Origin: Halocaridina rubra
Taxonomy: Eukaryota; Arthropoda; Malacostraca; Decapoda; Atyidae
Assembly (NCBI GenBank): GCA_037179515.1
Contig: JAXCGZ010007576.1
Coordinates: 17,501-27,500, forward strand
DNA length: 10,000 bases
Reading direction: 5' to 3'
Shown piece after piece: positions 8,123 to 10,000 of the stretch. The notes below the pieces were generated by a model. That model was not told the DNA's origin and did not search any database. It saw only the letters and a program-made list of their open reading frames with translations. The number at the start of each line of letters is the position of its first letter. Within the stretch, counting starts at the first letter, position 1. A program made the translations under genes and the position numbers.

Positions 8123-8620
8123 ATAAACTTGATGGTTACTTGAATGGTACACCTAGCAAAGGCATTCTGTGATAATTTGACTTCTTCCATCGATTGCTCA
8201 AGTTTTGGGGAGAGTACGCAGTTTCAACAGATAAATATGGATTTGCTGCAGATTTAGTGTCTATGACAATGCATCTCTGTTGATGTTACGCTCACTTCCA
8301 GTATTAACTAACTACTCTGCTCTGTAGATGATAGTTCATTACCTGTTACAAAATGGTGACTACATTCCAGTTGTACACATTTACAATGTTTTATTGAAAG
8401 TCAAAACTGTGCTCAGGTTGCACAAAGAAAGTGCTATTGTTGAAATTCTCTGCAGTCTGATGACCCCGTTTGGGTATTGCTCAAGCTGTTGAGTACTGTT
8501 ATTTGAATGGATATTAGTATATAAAACTAACCCCATTATAAGTAATAGCACTTTTAAGACGGTAGGGTTGTGTTAGGCTTTGAAAATATTTACTGAATAA
8601 AGAATACTTTAAACATAGCT
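8123..8620 (+). other. Candidate 3' UTR exon of the LC3 gene
   Basis: The stretch begins right after a strong pyrimidine-rich acceptor and carries the stop TAA at 8124-8126 if joined to exon B in phase. No long ORF is present, and AATAAA lies at 8596-8601. A 14-codon open stretch (K-L-D-G-Y-L-N-G onward) begins in the frame starting at 8125, but that frame is not the one reached from the exon B donor. The true 3' end could instead be near 8900, 9350 or 9500, where further AATAAA motifs occur. Confidence 0.4.
8596..8601 (+). promoter_or_regulatory. Candidate poly(A) signal AATAAA
   Basis: This is the canonical hexamer, about 470 nt after the putative last-exon acceptor. Alternative hexamers on the same strand are at 8885-8890, 9340-9345 and 9494-9499. 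In AT-rich DNA such motifs are common by chance, so none is certain. Confidence 0.35.
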
Positions 8621-9537
8621 TATAAGGACGTCGTTGCCTTGTACCTTCTAGCATCAGATTCTTCTCCTAGTATGAAGTTGAGCTTATGTAAAGTTCCTTT
8701 GGATTTGCAGTCTCCAAGTCATAAAAATTACTTATAATATTGGTCTGTTTTGATCAACCTTGTCGAAATGAAATGAGACTGTTCCAGATGAGGCTTCTCT
8801 TTCATACCAATGTGTGAGGTTATCATATTTTTCTAGTTTAAAGAATACTTTTGTATGTGAGTATTGCCATATCCTACTGTACAAAATAAAAAATACATAA
8901 TGGTATGTATAATAGAATATTGTACTGAATGGAAGAATGGTGACTTAAGATTTTCCAGATTGTTCAGTAGTATGAATTTTGTATTATCAGGTCATTGTAT
9001 ATTTGAATGTGCTGTTACCAAGATCAGCTTAAAAAGGAAGCTCTATTGGGATTAGATGTCATTGTTGCAAATCGGTAAAAGTGTCTTCTGCAATAACTTA
9101 ATAAGGCTAATGATTATGTATGTGCTACTTATATAAATATATATATATAGCCTGAACTGTAGTTTTTATGAATAGAATTGAGCATGTTAAGTATTTTTAA
9201 GTTCTGTATAGTTTATACACAGTTCCTAAGTTCAAAAGAAAACTTTAGGCAAGGTGAAAATCAGAACAAAGGATATAAAGCATTTAGTGAGCATATTAAT
9301 ATTCTCTAGTTATTCATGTCTAACAAGATTTTAATTAAAAATAAATTCAGTTGTATAGATTATTATGGACAATAAGACTTTATACGCCTTTATGGCTATA
9401 CTGAAGAGGATTTAGATTTATGCATCAAGCAGCTGGACATTCAAGAGCCCTCATCAAATGTAAATTTCTAAATATTCATCAAAAAGCTTTCAAAATAAAG
9501 GTATCACATAAGTCACATATTTGCAAGACAAAAAGTC
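8621..9537. other. AT-rich stretch downstream of LC3, no gene
   Basis: A 63-codon ORF at 8864-9055 resembles nothing known to me. Several AATAAA motifs and a short TA run (about 9137-9150) are present. It could be extended 3' UTR or intergenic DNA. Confidence 0.5.
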
Positions 9538-9801
9538 ATGTTAACTAAAGGTGTCTTGCCCAAGTATATCAGCATTACCATCCGTACAATGAAAGCATCA
9601 CAAAACGAAATACAATATATTGTTTTATCATTATTAACAGTAGCCATTTCTAATTCCGAACTGAAGACCTTTTTTCCTGGTATTCAAAACTTAACTCGCA
9701 AATGGCTCCTGGAAAATAATAAAACAAAATACCTCGTTTCATGCTACTTTCTTTGTATGGCTGGTGATGTCGATATAATAGTGCAAGACAACGCATCTTG
9801 A
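9538..9801 (+). other. Unrecognised 87-codon ORF
   Basis: The ORF is not a simple-repeat artefact. The frame stays open upstream to about 9499, codons are mixed in base composition, and the product starts MLTKGVLPKYISITIRTMKA and contains a PGIQNLTRKWLLENN segment. I recognise no family, signal peptide or membrane segment. It could be a chance ORF or a remnant of a mobile element. Positions 9802-9974 after it hold nothing I can name. Confidence 0.12.
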
Positions 9802-9974
9802 CTTTTTCTCGTGAAAACACTATTAGTTACTCCTGTATTTCATACTCTTATGTGGCCTTCATAAACTGCTTTTTAAAAAGAAATAATTTTATAAATTAAT
9901 ATTGTGGTTTTATTTCTTTAGGTATTGTAAATATAGCATATATTAATGTTGTACCTGTAATACTTGCTTTGGAT

Positions 9975-10000
9975 TCGGTTTTACGTCACGAACTCCCTTT
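9975..10000. repeat. Partial third copy of the exon-flanking repeat
   Basis: TCGGTTTTACGTCACGAACT and the following bases match, with a few changes, the start of the 4301-4390 repeat (CCGGTTTTACATCATGGACT). The copy runs off the window end. Confidence 0.65.

Overview
This window looks like animal nuclear DNA: the introns are AT-rich, simple repeats are dense, and there is no long open reading frame. It contains the 3' half of one recognisable gene on the + strand, a homologue of the autophagy ubiquitin-like protein LC3 (ATG8 family, nearest in wording to vertebrate LC3C). Heavy trinucleotide and TA microsatellites in an invertebrate-like gene suggest a decapod crustacean such as a shrimp or crab. 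That organism guess is an inference and nothing in the window proves it.

Layout. Positions 1-4114 are upstream intron, with no exon I could recognise. They hold (CAA)n/(CTA)n, (AAC)n/(AAT)n, (AAT)n and (ATT)n arrays, a palindrome-rich CACGTG cluster (about 2461-2640), a 3'-degenerate copy of a dispersed repeat (about 1714-1990), and a perfect DR4 nuclear-receptor-like site (3417-3432). Exon A (4115-4221) and exon B (6674-6829) join through a phase-2 intron. Together they encode 88 residues that align without gaps to LC3B positions 33-120, ending in the conserved Phe-Gly. The intron between them (4222-6673) carries a diverged pair of direct repeats, a 111-bp TA array and a 254-bp tandem duplication whose two copies read as identical. 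After exon B either the codon GGG is followed directly by TGA, or a strong donor (GG|GTGAGT) splices onward. The best downstream acceptor (8122) also gives Gly-stop. The protein is therefore likely to end in an exposed glycine, which would be unusual for LC3. Positions 8123 to about 8600-8900 could be the 3' UTR, with AATAAA signals. The rest is intergenic or UTR-like DNA with one short unrecognised ORF at 9538-9801.

The points most worth checking are the glycine-ending LC3 terminus, a pair of inverted repeats of about 90 bp with a perfect 27-bp core that flank exon A in the two adjacent introns (a classic arrangement for exon circularisation or skipping), and the identical 254-bp duplication beside the TA array.
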